Origin: Deltaproteobacteria bacterium UBA5205
GTDB taxonomy: Bacteria > Desulfobacterota > Syntrophorhabdia > Syntrophorhabdales > Syntrophorhabdaceae
DNA length: 64,000 bases
Direction of reading: 5' to 3'
Assembly (NCBI GenBank): GCA_002412715.1
Contig: DHVP01000048.1
Coordinates: 166,417-230,416 of the forward strand
How positions within the stretch are numbered: the stretch's first letter is position 1; each line of letters opens with the position of its first letter. Below are positions 42,445 to 51,550 of this stretch, one piece after another. A program made the translations under genes and the position numbers. The notes beneath the pieces were generated by a model that ran no database searches, was not told where the DNA came from, and saw only the letters and a list, made by a program, of their open reading frames with translations.

Positions 42445-43400
42445 AGAACGTGATTGCAGTCGATATAGGAGGGACGAACAGCCGCTTCGGCCATTTTCGG
42501 ATCAGCGATGAAGGCCGGCTGTCATACGTGGACGGGTTGCGGCTCAAAACACACAGCGCGGCGTCACTCGACGATCTCATGGAAATGGCACGCAATAAGG
42601 GGCCGATTGCGGCGGATACGCAGTGGGACGCCGTGGTCCTAGCCGTGCCCGGTGCCGTGAAGGATAATACATACGCGAAGCTGGCGAACGTACCCTGGGC
42701 CGTGGACGTGTCCGGTCTTCGCACCCGGGCGGCAGGCGCTCGGATCTTCCTTATCAACGACTTTGTGGCTCAGGCCTTCGCGTGTCCTCTCACGAGCCGC
42801 TTAAACACACAAATCGTTCAGAACGGCGAACCCCAGGCGGCTGCCAACGTGGCAGTCATCGGTGCCGGCACCGGTCTCGGGCACTGCGCACTCGCTCCCG
42901 CCGGAGGGGACTCTTTTATCCCTCTGCCTTCAGAAGCGGGGCATGCCGCCTTTGCCTTCTACGGAAAGACCGAAACAGCCTACCGGGATTATCTCCTGGA
43001 AAGGACGGGCGCGGAATACCCCTATGGCGATATCGTTGTAAGCGGACCGGGCCTCACACACCTTCACACCTTCCTGACGGGCCGCGACCTCGATCCGGCG
43101 GATGTCATCGGCGAGATCACCCCTGAGGCGGAAACAACGGTCCTTTTTGCCCGCTTCTATGCCCGGGCATGCCGCAATTATGCGCTCACCGTGCTGGCCC
43201 TGGGAGGCCTCTTCATCGCCGGCGGCGTTGCCATGAAAAACCCTTTTCTGGTAGTAAACGATCATTTCAGAGAGGAATTCACCGATTCGGCCCACTACGG
43301 GACGATGCTTGCAAAAATACCCGTCACGCTCATCTTGAGTGAGGACAGCGGTCTGTGGGGGGCCGCGAATTATGGGGCTATCAATCTGAGAACAGGATGA
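42441..43400 (+). CDS. glk: Glucokinase (Glk family)
   Basis: The 319-residue protein belongs to the Glk family, which phosphorylates glucose with ATP. It has the N-terminal phosphate motif AVDIGGTNSRFGHF, LINDFVAQAFA, the second nucleotide motif VIGAGTGLGHCAL, SEAGHAAFAF and GLFIAGGVAMKNP. Translation is coupled to the radical SAM fusion by a 4-base overlap, an uncommon partner; the real substrate may therefore be another sugar. No other sugar gene is nearby. Confidence 0.9.
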   Translation: MKNVIAVDIGGTNSRFGHFRISDEGRLSYVDGLRLKTHSAASLDDLMEMARNKGPIAADTQWDAVVLAVPGAVKDNTYAKLANVPWAVDVSGLRTRAAGARIFLINDFVAQAFACPLTSRLNTQIVQNGEPQAAANVAVIGAGTGLGHCALAPAGGDSFIPLPSEAGHAAFAFYGKTETAYRDYLLERTGAEYPYGDIVVSGPGLTHLHTFLTGRDLDPADVIGEITPEAETTVLFARFYARACRNYALTVLALGGLFIAGGVAMKNPFLVVNDHFREEFTDSAHYGTMLAKIPVTLILSEDSGLWGAANYGAINLRTG

Positions 43401-43425
43401 TCACCCTGCGGAAGGAGCGGCAAGA

Positions 43426-44271
43426 ATGTTGAACGCAGGTTTTACCATACGACAGATGACGATGAATGATGTTGAACTGGCTATGGACTGGGCAGCCGAC
43501 GAGGGTTGGAACCCCGGGTTGAACGATGCAGGCTGTTTCTATCATACGGACCCGAATGGTTTCTTTATCGGGGAGGTTAACGGCGAGCCGGTGGGATGCA
43601 TCTCGGCTGTGTCCTATGATGACTCCTTCGGGTTCATAGGCTTTTACATAATCAGAAAAGAACTTCGCGGGAGATGGTACGGCATCGAGCTCGCCAGGCG
43701 GGCCATGAGCTACCTCGGAGCCCGAAACATCGGCATCGACGGGGTCGTGGGGAAGATACGAAATTATGAGAAATTTGGTTTTACCCTGGCCCACAAAAAT
43801 GTTCGATACGCAGGCAGAGGCGGCGGATCGGCATCGGCTGATCTCGTCGAACTTTCCACCGTTCCCTTCGGCGCAATTGTCTCCTGTGATGCCGCTGTCT
43901 TTCCGGCGCGGCGCGACGGATTTCTTGAACGATGGATCAACCAGCCGGGCAGCGCATCCTTCGGATGCGTGGAAGGCGACGAACTGAAAGGCTACGGAGT
44001 GATACGCCCCTGCAGGACAGGATTCAAGATAGGTCCGCTGTTGGCCGACTCGCCTGACATTGCCGAAAAACTGTTCGGCGCGCTGGCGGGAAAGGTATCG
44101 CCGCAGATACCCGTATTTCTGGATGTTCCCGCAACAAACCCCTCCGCCCTTTCTCTCGCGCAGGGCCATCGCATGACGCCCGTATTTGAGACGGGCAGGA
44201 TGTACAATAAGGAAGCGCCCGCCCTCCCCATGGAGAAGATATTTGGAGTGACAAGCTTCGAACTCGGCTGA
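43426..44271 (+). CDS. GNAT N-acetyltransferase with C-terminal second domain
   Basis: The 281-residue protein has an N-terminal GNAT domain (FTIRQMTMNDVELAMDWAADEGWNPG; GFIGFYIIRKELRGRWYGIELARRAM with the acetyl-CoA loop; NYEKFGF) and a C-terminal domain (about 165-280) like the Acetyltransf_18 type, ending LAQGHRMTPVFETGRMY. Such two-domain proteins acetylate small molecules of unknown identity. It lies 25 bases after glk with GGAAGGAG upstream and is the last gene of the PurF-like/radical SAM/glk group. Confidence 0.87.
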   Translation: MLNAGFTIRQMTMNDVELAMDWAADEGWNPGLNDAGCFYHTDPNGFFIGEVNGEPVGCISAVSYDDSFGFIGFYIIRKELRGRWYGIELARRAMSYLGARNIGIDGVVGKIRNYEKFGFTLAHKNVRYAGRGGGSASADLVELSTVPFGAIVSCDAAVFPARRDGFLERWINQPGSASFGCVEGDELKGYGVIRPCRTGFKIGPLLADSPDIAEKLFGALAGKVSPQIPVFLDVPATNPSALSLAQGHRMTPVFETGRMYNKEAPALPMEKIFGVTSFELG

Positions 44272-44376
44272 TCGGCATTTTTTTTGTTGCACGCGGAATG
44301 CTGATTTTTCTGCCTTAACCATACAAAAAAACACTCTTTAATGTCATATACTTCTGCCAATCGCTCTCATGAGGTG

Positions 44377-44484
44377 TATAATGAATGATAAGGACAGGGG
44401 AAGGCCGCAACCCGTCAATGAGCTTCGGGTAACTGCACCGTAGCGTTGCGGACTTGGAAACGTTGAAGGCTAAAGAGTGATCTC
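44377..44484 (+). promoter_or_regulatory. Extended -10 promoter and structured leader of the third hybrid kinase
   Basis: A perfect TATAAT (44377-44382) preceded by TG marks a likely promoter with a poor -35. The ~100-base leader folds: CCGCAAC (44405-44411) pairs with GTTGCGG (44445-44451), and ACCCG (44410-44414) with CGGGT (44426-44430). The two stems meet at one base, so they may be alternative or slightly shortened. No known riboswitch pattern was recognised. Confidence 0.4.
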
Positions 44485-46482
44485 GTGAAAGAAATACTCC
44501 GTAAACTGGAGCATGATTTACGTGAGCGTACCAAGGAACTCAATTGCCTCTACGCTATTGCGGATATTGTTGAAAACCCGAACCGCCCTTTAGAAGAAAT
44601 TCTTCAGGAAATTGTCAACTTTCTTCCTCAAGTATGGCAGTACCCGAACACAACCTGCAGTCGCATCATCAGGGGCACGCAAGAATTCAGGACAGACAAT
44701 TTCAAAGAAACTCCTTTTAAACAGACCGCCGATATTGTGGTCAATGGAAAGCATGCCGGCATCGTAGAGGTCTCTTATCTTGAAAAAATGGAGGAATGTG
44801 ACGAAGGACCCTTCCTGAAAGAAGAGCGCAGGCTCATCGATGCTATCGCGAGGAGACTGGGAAAAACTATTGAACGCTACGAAATGGAGGCGGCATTAAA
44901 GCGGAGCGAGGAAAAATACCGGAGCATCTTCGAAAACGCAGTTGAAGGAATATTCCAGACAACGCCGGACGGCCGGTATTTGAGCGTGAACCCCTCTCTT
45001 GCGAAGATGTACGGGTATGATTCGCCCGAGGAGATGATCGACTCCGTAACCGATATCGAAAGACAGCAGTATGTAGACCTCGAAGACCGCGAGACTCTCA
45101 AAAACCTCTATGACACGCAGGGCTTTGTGGAAGGATTCGAGACTCAGTTATACAGAAAAGATGGAGACAAGGTATGGATTTCCATGAACGCACGGGCGGT
45201 TAGGGGTGCGAATGGTGAAACAATCTACTATGAGGGCACCACCGAGGACATCACCAGGCGAAAAAAGGCACAGGAAGAAACTACACGTCTCGAATTGCAG
45301 CTCCGCCAATCTCAGAAAATGGAGGCCATAGGCACCCTCGCGGGAGGCATCGCCCACGACTTCAATAATATTCTTTCCGGTATTATGGGTTTTACCGAAA
45401 TGGTACAGGATGATATGCCTCCTGACAGCCGCGCTTATCACCGGCTTGGACTGGTCCTTAAAGGAGCGCATCGGGGACGCGATCTTATAAGACAGATCCT
45501 CACCTTCAGCCGTCAGACCGAATATGAGCAAAAACCCGTCGCATTAAGCGCGATCGTGGAGGAGGGCCTTAGACTGTTAAGACCCCTCCTCCCCACAACC
45601 ACTGAAATAAGATTCAAGAGTCTGACCGACGACGATACGATACTCGCCGACTCCGCGCAAATGCACCAGGTTCTCATGAATCTCTGCACCAACGGCGCCC
45701 AGGCCATGGGAAGGAAAGGCGGCGTCCTGGAAATCAGCGTGACGGGGGATCATTTTAAAAAGGGTGACCCCATGCCAGTTCCCGGCATGAAACCCGGACA
45801 CTATTTAGCACTCAAGGTGCGCGACACCGGCGGCGGTATGCAGCCTGAGGTAGTTGAACGGATATTCGATCCCTTTTTTACCACCAAGGCCCATGGGGAA
45901 GGCACCGGCCTGGGACTTTCCGTAGTCCATGGCATCGTCAAGAGCCACGGCGGCTTCATAAGGGTGGAAAGCGAACCGGAAAAGGGCTCGGTATTTTATA
46001 TATATCTGCCGAAGATAGAAAAACGGGAAGCCCTCACCGTCAAAGAGGAACTGCCGGTAAAAGGAGGAAAGGAATGCATACTTTTCGTTGATGATGAAGA
46101 TCTCAACGTTGAACTGAACAGCGAGAGGTTGACCCGGCTGGGTTATGAAGTTGTGGCCACAACGAGCAGCCTGGAGGCGCTGGAAATCTTTAAAAATGAC
46201 CCCCGGAGATTCCATCTTGTCATCACCGATTACACCATGCCGAACCTGACCGGCGTGGAACTGGCAAGAAAACTGCTGAAGGTACGCGATGACATCCCCA
46301 TCATTCTTTGCACAGGTTATAACGACAGTATCTCGCCGGACAGGGCCAGGAGGGCCGGGATCAGGGAATTCCTGTTGAAACCCCAGTCGACTCGCGGACT
46401 GGACACCGCAATCCGCCTGATACTGGACGCGAAAGATGACGGGTCTGCAAAGAAAACCATAGCCACGATCGACATCGAATAG
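44485..46482 (+). CDS. Soluble GAF-PAS hybrid histidine kinase with receiver
   Basis: The 665-residue cytoplasmic sensor has a coiled-coil start (LRKLEHDLRERTKELNCLYAIADIVE), a GAF-like domain to about residue 135, a PAS domain (about 140-265), HisKA with LAGGIAHDFNN and phospho-His291, an ATPase domain (N box QVLMNLCTNGAQAMG; DTGGGMQ, where Gly replaces the more usual Ile/Val; GTGLGL) and a receiver with phospho-Asp582 (VITDYTMPNLTG). The start is a GTG without a strong ribosome site. Like the kinases at 9819 and 35643 it has no adjacent response regulator. Confidence 0.92.
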   Translation: MKEILRKLEHDLRERTKELNCLYAIADIVENPNRPLEEILQEIVNFLPQVWQYPNTTCSRIIRGTQEFRTDNFKETPFKQTADIVVNGKHAGIVEVSYLEKMEECDEGPFLKEERRLIDAIARRLGKTIERYEMEAALKRSEEKYRSIFENAVEGIFQTTPDGRYLSVNPSLAKMYGYDSPEEMIDSVTDIERQQYVDLEDRETLKNLYDTQGFVEGFETQLYRKDGDKVWISMNARAVRGANGETIYYEGTTEDITRRKKAQEETTRLELQLRQSQKMEAIGTLAGGIAHDFNNILSGIMGFTEMVQDDMPPDSRAYHRLGLVLKGAHRGRDLIRQILTFSRQTEYEQKPVALSAIVEEGLRLLRPLLPTTTEIRFKSLTDDDTILADSAQMHQVLMNLCTNGAQAMGRKGGVLEISVTGDHFKKGDPMPVPGMKPGHYLALKVRDTGGGMQPEVVERIFDPFFTTKAHGEGTGLGLSVVHGIVKSHGGFIRVESEPEKGSVFYIYLPKIEKREALTVKEELPVKGGKECILFVDDEDLNVELNSERLTRLGYEVVATTSSLEALEIFKNDPRRFHLVITDYTMPNLTGVELARKLLKVRDDIPIILCTGYNDSISPDRARRAGIREFLLKPQSTRGLDTAIRLILDAKDDGSAKKTIATIDIE

Positions 46483-46829
46483 AAGAAGAAAAGAGAACGG
46501 CGTTCACCATCATCACACCGCGGGCCTGAAGGAAAGTGCGGTGTGTGGGAGACCTTGCCCGCAATGCATGGACCTGTGCCCCTGAAACACTTCTCCCAAA
46601 AATTATTTTAATCGCATGTCCGGGGTTGCTTTCCACTGGTGTCGGCCGTGTTGGCGGCAGTGGGCCTCCCGGGAAGGGCGGTTTTCTCAGAGGAAATGTG
46701 TTATGCATATAGGGGAGAACAAAAATAGGGACGAGGAAGCGTTCCAGGGCCGGGGTGATTTCTGTTGATGATAAAGACCGGCAGGACAGTCCCCTTGGCA
46801 GCATCCGAAAGAAGGTGGGAAGTGACATT
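46483..46829 (+). other. 346-base gap between hybrid kinase and rnk
   Basis: No gene is supported. It holds an 8-bp inverted repeat CACACCGC (46514-46521) / GCGGTGTG (46538-46545) with a 16-base loop, a possible weak terminator for the kinase gene. The end contains AAGGTGGGAAG, the ribosome site of rnk. A frame that starts at 46755 is simply a 5' extension of rnk. Confidence 0.35.
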
Positions 46830-47237
46830 ATGAAGACAGGTGATATTTTCATAACGCATCATGACATGGCAAGATTGAGGACGTTGATCGAGGTATACGG
46901 CGGGACCGATACTCCACACATCGACCGCCTGAAAGTGGAACTCGACAGGGCCAGGATAGTGGACCCCAGAGACATTCCCGTCGATGTCGTCACCATGAAT
47001 TCGGTGGTCCGCATCAAGGATCTGGAGACCGGCGAAGAAAAGACGTTCGCCCTGGTATTCCCCGACAAGACAGGTGCGGCCGGAAAAGCGGTCTCTGTTC
47101 TGGCGCCTGTCGGCACGGCCCTCATCGGCTGCCGGGAAGGGGACACGATGGAATGGACATTGCCGACAGGCACGATGAAGATACAGATAACCGAGATAAT
47201 CTATCAGCCGGAAAGGATCGGCAATTACGACCTGTAA
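46830..47237 (+). CDS. rnk: Rnk/GreA-C-domain protein (nucleoside diphosphate kinase regulator)
   Basis: The 135-residue protein has an N-terminal helical hairpin (ITHHDMARLRTLIEVYG) and a GreA/GreB C-terminal FKBP-like domain (VVTMNSVVRIKDLETGEEKTFALVFP; VLAPVGTALIGCREGDTMEWTLPTGTMKIQITEI). This is the Rnk plan: it binds RNA polymerase at the secondary channel but has too short a coiled coil to cleave RNA. The start at 46830 has a purine-rich site and gives the usual Rnk length; the longer frame would add 25 unrelated residues. Confidence 0.88.
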   Translation: MKTGDIFITHHDMARLRTLIEVYGGTDTPHIDRLKVELDRARIVDPRDIPVDVVTMNSVVRIKDLETGEEKTFALVFPDKTGAAGKAVSVLAPVGTALIGCREGDTMEWTLPTGTMKIQITEIIYQPERIGNYDL

Positions 47238-47292
47238 CGAGAAGCGAAAAATAGTTTTCGCCATGTGCTGATTCTCCCCGAAGGAGACACTG

Positions 47293-47916
47293 ATGAGTAT
47301 TCCAGCAGACAAATGTGCTGTAGATGTAGTCCTTTTCGATTTTGGCGGCGTTCTGGCGGAAGAAGGCTTTGAGAAGGGCCTTCGGGCCATTGCGGTGAAA
47401 CATGGACTCAACGAAACGGATTTCTTCAACCTGGCCCACGAGCTCATCCATGCGACGGGGTACATCACCGGTCGCGTCGATGAGCATGCATACTGGGAGG
47501 CGATCCGGGACAGGACGGGCATCAGGGACGATGATGTCACACTCCGGAATGAGATCCTGTCCCGGTTCATCCTGCGGTCCTGGATGTTCGATATCGTAAG
47601 GGAACTGAAGGCATCCGGCGTCCGCGTCGTCATCCTCAGCGATCAGACCAACTGGCTCGACGAACTGAACGGATTGTACGATTTCTTCAAATACTTCGAC
47701 ATTGTCTTCAACAGTTATCACATCGGGAAAAACAAGACGGATGTCTCCCATTTTTCCGACACGATCTCCCGCCTGAAGGGCTCTGGCGAGCGGATGCTCT
47801 TCATCGATGACAGCGAGGCCCACTGCGAAAGAGCACGCAAGGCGGGCATGAAGGCAATCCGCTATGCAGGCCGGGAGTCATTCCTCAAAGATCTGGAGGG
47901 CGTTTGTCCGGGGTAA
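47293..47916 (+). CDS. HAD-superfamily hydrolase (subclass IA)
   Basis: The 207-residue hydrolase shows motif I VLFDFGGVLAE with a single catalytic Asp (the second Asp position is Gly), motif II ILSDQTN, a motif III Lys in GKNKTDVSHF and motif IV FIDDSEAHCERARKAGM. It resembles the YihX-like/epoxide-hydrolase-like phosphatases with GG at motif I. Substrate unknown. GGAGAC precedes the ATG. It converges on the GGGtGRT operon with a shared hairpin terminator between. Confidence 0.85.
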   Translation: MSIPADKCAVDVVLFDFGGVLAEEGFEKGLRAIAVKHGLNETDFFNLAHELIHATGYITGRVDEHAYWEAIRDRTGIRDDDVTLRNEILSRFILRSWMFDIVRELKASGVRVVILSDQTNWLDELNGLYDFFKYFDIVFNSYHIGKNKTDVSHFSDTISRLKGSGERMLFIDDSEAHCERARKAGMKAIRYAGRESFLKDLEGVCPG

Positions 47917-47984
47917 GATCGCCGGGAAAGGTAAAGCCTATGATTCTTTTGTTTTGCCTCCCGTCGAAAAGGCGGGATACAAAT

Positions 47985-48020
47985 GCGGCATGATCCCGGT
48001 GGAATCCGGGATCATGCCGC
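47985..48020. terminator. Bidirectional hairpin terminator between HAD and GGGtGRT genes
   Basis: A perfect 15-bp stem, GCGGCATGATCCCGG (47985-47999) with CCGGGATCATGCCGC (48006-48020), 6-base loop, followed on the plus strand by TGTCTTTTCTTTCT. It sits between convergent genes and can end both transcripts. Confidence 0.7.
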
Positions 48021-48087
48021 TGTCTTTTCTTTCTTTGCTCTTCTGTGCGCCCATCCCGCTTGAGCCAGGAGGGCGCGAAGCAGTTCC

Positions 48088-49086
48088 TTACTTGTTAGCC
48101 TGCTCTATCGCCACAGCCACTGCGACGGTTGCGCCTACCATGGGGTTGTTGCCCATACCCAGGAAGCCCATCATCTCCACGTGGGCCGGCACGGAGGATG
48201 AACCTGCGAACTGCGCGTCGGAATGCATCCTTCCCATCGTGTCCGTCATGCCGTAGGAGGCCGGGCCGGACCCCATGTTGTCGGGGTGCAGGGTCCTTCC
48301 TGTTCCGCCTCCCGACGCGACAGAGAAATATTTCCTGTTCGCCTGGTTGCATTCCTTCTTATAGGTGCCTGCGACGGGATGCTGGAATCGCGTTGGATTC
48401 GTGGAATTTCCCGTAATGGAAACGTCGACCTCTTCGTGTTGCATAATGGCGACGCCTTCCCGGACGTCGTCGGAGCCGTAGCATCTGACCGCGGCCTTTT
48501 CGCCCTTTGAATAGGGGCGGCTTTCGACGATCTCGAGTTTCCCTGCATGATAATCGAATTTGGTTTTGACGTAGGTAAACCCGTTGATCCGGGAGATGAT
48601 CTGCGCCGCATCCTTCCCCAACCCGTTCAATATGACCTTCAGGGGTTCCTTTCTTACCTTGTTGGCCGATTTGGCGATACCGATGGCGCCCTCAGCGGCG
48701 GCGAAGGACTCGTGTCCCGCGAGAAAAGCAAAACATTTCGTGTCTTCTCTCAGAAGCATGGCCGCCAGGTTCCCGTGTCCAAGACCAACCTTTCTGTCAT
48801 CCGCAACGGAGCCGGGGATACAAAACGCCTGCAACCCCTCTCCGATGGCCTCCGCGGCGTCGGCCGCCTTTGTGCAGCCTTTTTTGATGGCGATAGATGC
48901 GCCGACGACATAGGCCCAGCCCACGTTTTCAAAACATATCGGCTGGGTCTCCCTGGCTATCCTGTATGGATCTATGCCCTTGCTCTCGCAGATCTGTTTT
49001 GCTTCCTCCAGCGATTTAATCCCGTATCTATTTAAAGTCTCGTTGACCTGACCGATCCTTCTTTCATAGTTTTCGAAAAGTGCCAT
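48088..49086 (-). CDS. GGGtGRT protein
   Basis: The 332-residue protein belongs to the family named for its motif GGGTGRT, here in FSVASGGGTGRTLHPDN. Other conserved parts are CFENVGWAYVVGASIAIKKG, FCIPGSVADDRKVGLGHGNLAAMLL and the Gly-rich C-terminus FLGMGNNPMVGATVAVAVAIE. The function is unknown; the family nearly always occurs with a NifU-like scaffold, as it does here. The start is taken at 49086 (MALFENYERR) because AAGGAGG lies just upstream and overlaps the ATG at 49095. It ends before the hairpin at 48020. Confidence 0.9.
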   Translation of the reverse strand: MALFENYERRIGQVNETLNRYGIKSLEEAKQICESKGIDPYRIARETQPICFENVGWAYVVGASIAIKKGCTKAADAAEAIGEGLQAFCIPGSVADDRKVGLGHGNLAAMLLREDTKCFAFLAGHESFAAAEGAIGIAKSANKVRKEPLKVILNGLGKDAAQIISRINGFTYVKTKFDYHAGKLEIVESRPYSKGEKAAVRCYGSDDVREGVAIMQHEEVDVSITGNSTNPTRFQHPVAGTYKKECNQANRKYFSVASGGGTGRTLHPDNMGSGPASYGMTDTMGRMHSDAQFAGSSSVPAHVEMMGFLGMGNNPMVGATVAVAVAIEQANK

Positions 49087-49100
49087 ATCGTCCATCCTCC

Positions 49101-49793
49101 TTATTCATGTCTCGGGTCGATCAATTTCACGGCTTCGTCAACCCTTCCATATTTTCCGGAAGCCTTTTTCAGGGCCTCATTGGCATCCATTCCCTTTGCT
49201 ATCATTTCCATCATTCTGCCCAGGCTCACGAATTCGTAGCCGATGATCTCGTTGTTGTCATCAAGGGCGATTTTCGTCACGTACCCTTCGGCCATCTCAA
49301 GGTACCTGGGTCCTTTGGCAATCGTGCCGTACATGGTGGCAACCTGGCTTCTGAGTCCCTTGCCAAGGTCTTCAAGCCCGGCACCAATGGCAAGGCCGCC
49401 TTCCGAAAAGGCCGACTGGCTTCTTCCATAGACGATCTGGAGGAAGAGTTCTCTCATCGCCGTATTTATCGCATCGCACACGAGGTCGGTATTCAACGCC
49501 TCAAGTATCGTCTTCCCCGGCAGTATCTCCGCCGACATCGCGGCGGAATGGGTCATACCCGAACATCCGATCGCCTCGACCAGAGCCTCCTCAATGATGC
49601 CGTCCTTGACATTGAGGGTCAATTTGCAGGCCCCCTGCTGGGGGGCACACCACCCTATGCCATGCGTAAAGGCGCATATGTCTTTTATTTCTTTTACCTG
49701 GGTCCACTTGCCTTCCTGTGGTATCGCAGCAGGGCCGTGATTCGCTCCCTTTGTCACAGAGCACATATTTTGCACTTCCTGAGAGTACATCAT
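49101..49793 (-). CDS. Iron-sulfur cluster assembly scaffold-like protein (NifU-type), GGGtGRT partner
   Basis: The 230-residue protein carries an IscU/NifU-like domain: TLNVKDGIIEEALVEAIGCSGMTHSAAMSAEILPGKTILEAL, with Cys residues in IGWCAPQQGAC, AIGCSG and LVCDA available for a cluster. The C-terminal part (MEMIAKGMDANEALKKASGKYGRVDEAVKLID) is specific to this variant. It lies 14 bases upstream of the GGGtGRT gene and has its own AAGGAGG site. The conserved pairing suggests that it builds or hands over a cluster to its partner, which is inference. No other isc or nif gene is adjacent. Confidence 0.87.
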   Translation of the reverse strand: MMYSQEVQNMCSVTKGANHGPAAIPQEGKWTQVKEIKDICAFTHGIGWCAPQQGACKLTLNVKDGIIEEALVEAIGCSGMTHSAAMSAEILPGKTILEALNTDLVCDAINTAMRELFLQIVYGRSQSAFSEGGLAIGAGLEDLGKGLRSQVATMYGTIAKGPRYLEMAEGYVTKIALDDNNEIIGYEFVSLGRMMEMIAKGMDANEALKKASGKYGRVDEAVKLIDPRHE

Positions 49794-49855
49794 AAAGGTA
49801 TATCCTCCTTTGTGGGTTTTTTGCGGTCTGCTCCGTATAATTCACGGGTCATTGA

Positions 49856-51550
49856 TTATACCTTTTTTCTCTCTTTCATTCCATCCGAGTGGTTCACTAT
49901 CTCTTTCAATTCTTCGATCACGGAACGGATCTTATGTGTTTGCGGCTCCACGTTGGACAGCAGAGCATCGATCGTCGACAGTTCGTCCCGCACGTATTCC
50001 AGGGCATGATCTTTCATTTCGTCGATCACCTTGTTGATCCGTACCTCCCACTGGTATGCGAGACGGGACAGGTGGATCTCGACGGTTCTGGGGACCAGCT
50101 TCAGAAAGTGCCTCTCGAAGGCCCTCCGAAAGACACACATGGGGAACAGAAACCAGAGCAGGTCGAAGTGAAAGTCGAAAGGATGGACAAAGGCCACGTC
50201 GGGGTGGCCCGGCTCGGTGACGGTGACGTTCCATTCGATGCTGGCGGGGGATATGCCCAGCACCTTTTCGATGTTCTTGTCGAGGAGGTTTCTGAAGAGC
50301 ATGACCGACCTGGATATGCCGGAATGGGCCTTCTTCAGTGTGCCCAGAAAGTGCCTGTACTGAGTTTTCGAAATCGACTCCATCTCTGTCGTCATGGTAT
50401 CGGCAAGCCACTCTTCGTATTTTCTCGTAAGCTTCCAGAGGTTCCCCTTCCAGAGGGGCATCTGTACCGTAAGGGCCATGCGGACCTTTTCGGTCAGTGC
50501 CGCCCTGTGGGTGCTGTCCAGATATGATGCTATGAGAGCGCGGGTCTGAAGCTTGTTCTCCCTGGCAATCAGGGAAAGCTCCGACTGGATCAGATCATAA
50601 TTTACCTTTTCATCGAGAATGAGCTTTTTCAATGCGGCCCTGTCCTCGTCGCCCTGCCTCGATGTCTTCAGGGCGATCTCAAGGTAACCCAGGGTGTTCC
50701 TGGCGAGCGATGCGACCTTGTGCCTGATGATGCCCGCAAACTCGCTGCTGTGGTTCCCGGACAGTGCAATGAGGTGCTGGTCGAGCCATCGCCTGTAGAT
50801 CTCCGTTTCCGAGACGACGGAATAGAGCAATACGGGAAAATCCTTGTTCAATTCGCGTTTCACTGTTTTTTTGAAAAACTCGACGACCTCTTTTTGTTGG
50901 TCCGGCGAAAGCAGGTCCGTTTTTGTCAGGAGAAGAACGACTTTCGGGGTATATTCGGTAAGTTCCCCGATCAGGGTCAAATCGCTTTCGGAAAGGGGCC
51001 TGTCGGCGCTGATCGCGACGATGGCCATGCCCACTTCGGGCAGCCATTCCCGTGACACTTCGGTATTGTACCTGAAAACGCTTCCGAGACCCGGTGTATC
51101 GACGAGGCGCAGTCCCTCATAACGTTGAAGGTGAGGCAGCCCGATGTCCACCAGTTCCACGTTCTTCTCGTTCGCAGGGTTCCTGGCCTCGGAGATGAAA
51201 AGTTCGACCTCATCGAGGCTTATCCGTAATCGCCTGTTGTCGAGGAATATCACCGTCGCTTCTTCGCTTCGAGCATACGCAAGACGGGTGATAACGGTAG
51301 TTACGGGGATAACGCCTACGGGCAGGACGGGTTTGCCGATGATGCTGTTGAGAAATGAGCTCTTGCCGGCCTTGAACTGGCCGATAATGGCCACGTCAAT
51401 GAGGGGATCCTTCGCGAAAAGGTCTCTGCAGGCATCGATATGGCGGGTGAGGGAGAGGACCCTGTATTCGGCGCAAACTTTCTGAATGGTATCGAGAACT
51501 GAAGGGACTGTATTCCCGATGGGGCCGGAAACCGTTGAGATGTTGTCCAT
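49856..51550 (-). CDS. Dynamin-family GTPase
   Basis: The 564-residue protein has an N-terminal dynamin-type G domain: G1 GQFKAGKSSFLNSIIG, G2 Thr in VTTVITRL, G3 DTPGLGS, G4 TKTD. The remainder is helical with a short hydrophobic stretch (FHFDLLWFLFPMCVF, about 470-485) that may be the membrane paddle. Bacterial dynamins remodel membranes and often come as pairs; only one is present here. AGGAGG upstream of 51550 fixes the start. The 249 bases upstream of it contain no gene. It lies 62 bases before the scaffold/GGGtGRT genes, so a common transcript is possible. Confidence 0.88.
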   Translation of the reverse strand: MDNISTVSGPIGNTVPSVLDTIQKVCAEYRVLSLTRHIDACRDLFAKDPLIDVAIIGQFKAGKSSFLNSIIGKPVLPVGVIPVTTVITRLAYARSEEATVIFLDNRRLRISLDEVELFISEARNPANEKNVELVDIGLPHLQRYEGLRLVDTPGLGSVFRYNTEVSREWLPEVGMAIVAISADRPLSESDLTLIGELTEYTPKVVLLLTKTDLLSPDQQKEVVEFFKKTVKRELNKDFPVLLYSVVSETEIYRRWLDQHLIALSGNHSSEFAGIIRHKVASLARNTLGYLEIALKTSRQGDEDRAALKKLILDEKVNYDLIQSELSLIARENKLQTRALIASYLDSTHRAALTEKVRMALTVQMPLWKGNLWKLTRKYEEWLADTMTTEMESISKTQYRHFLGTLKKAHSGISRSVMLFRNLLDKNIEKVLGISPASIEWNVTVTEPGHPDVAFVHPFDFHFDLLWFLFPMCVFRRAFERHFLKLVPRTVEIHLSRLAYQWEVRINKVIDEMKDHALEYVRDELSTIDALLSNVEPQTHKIRSVIEELKEIVNHSDGMKERKKV

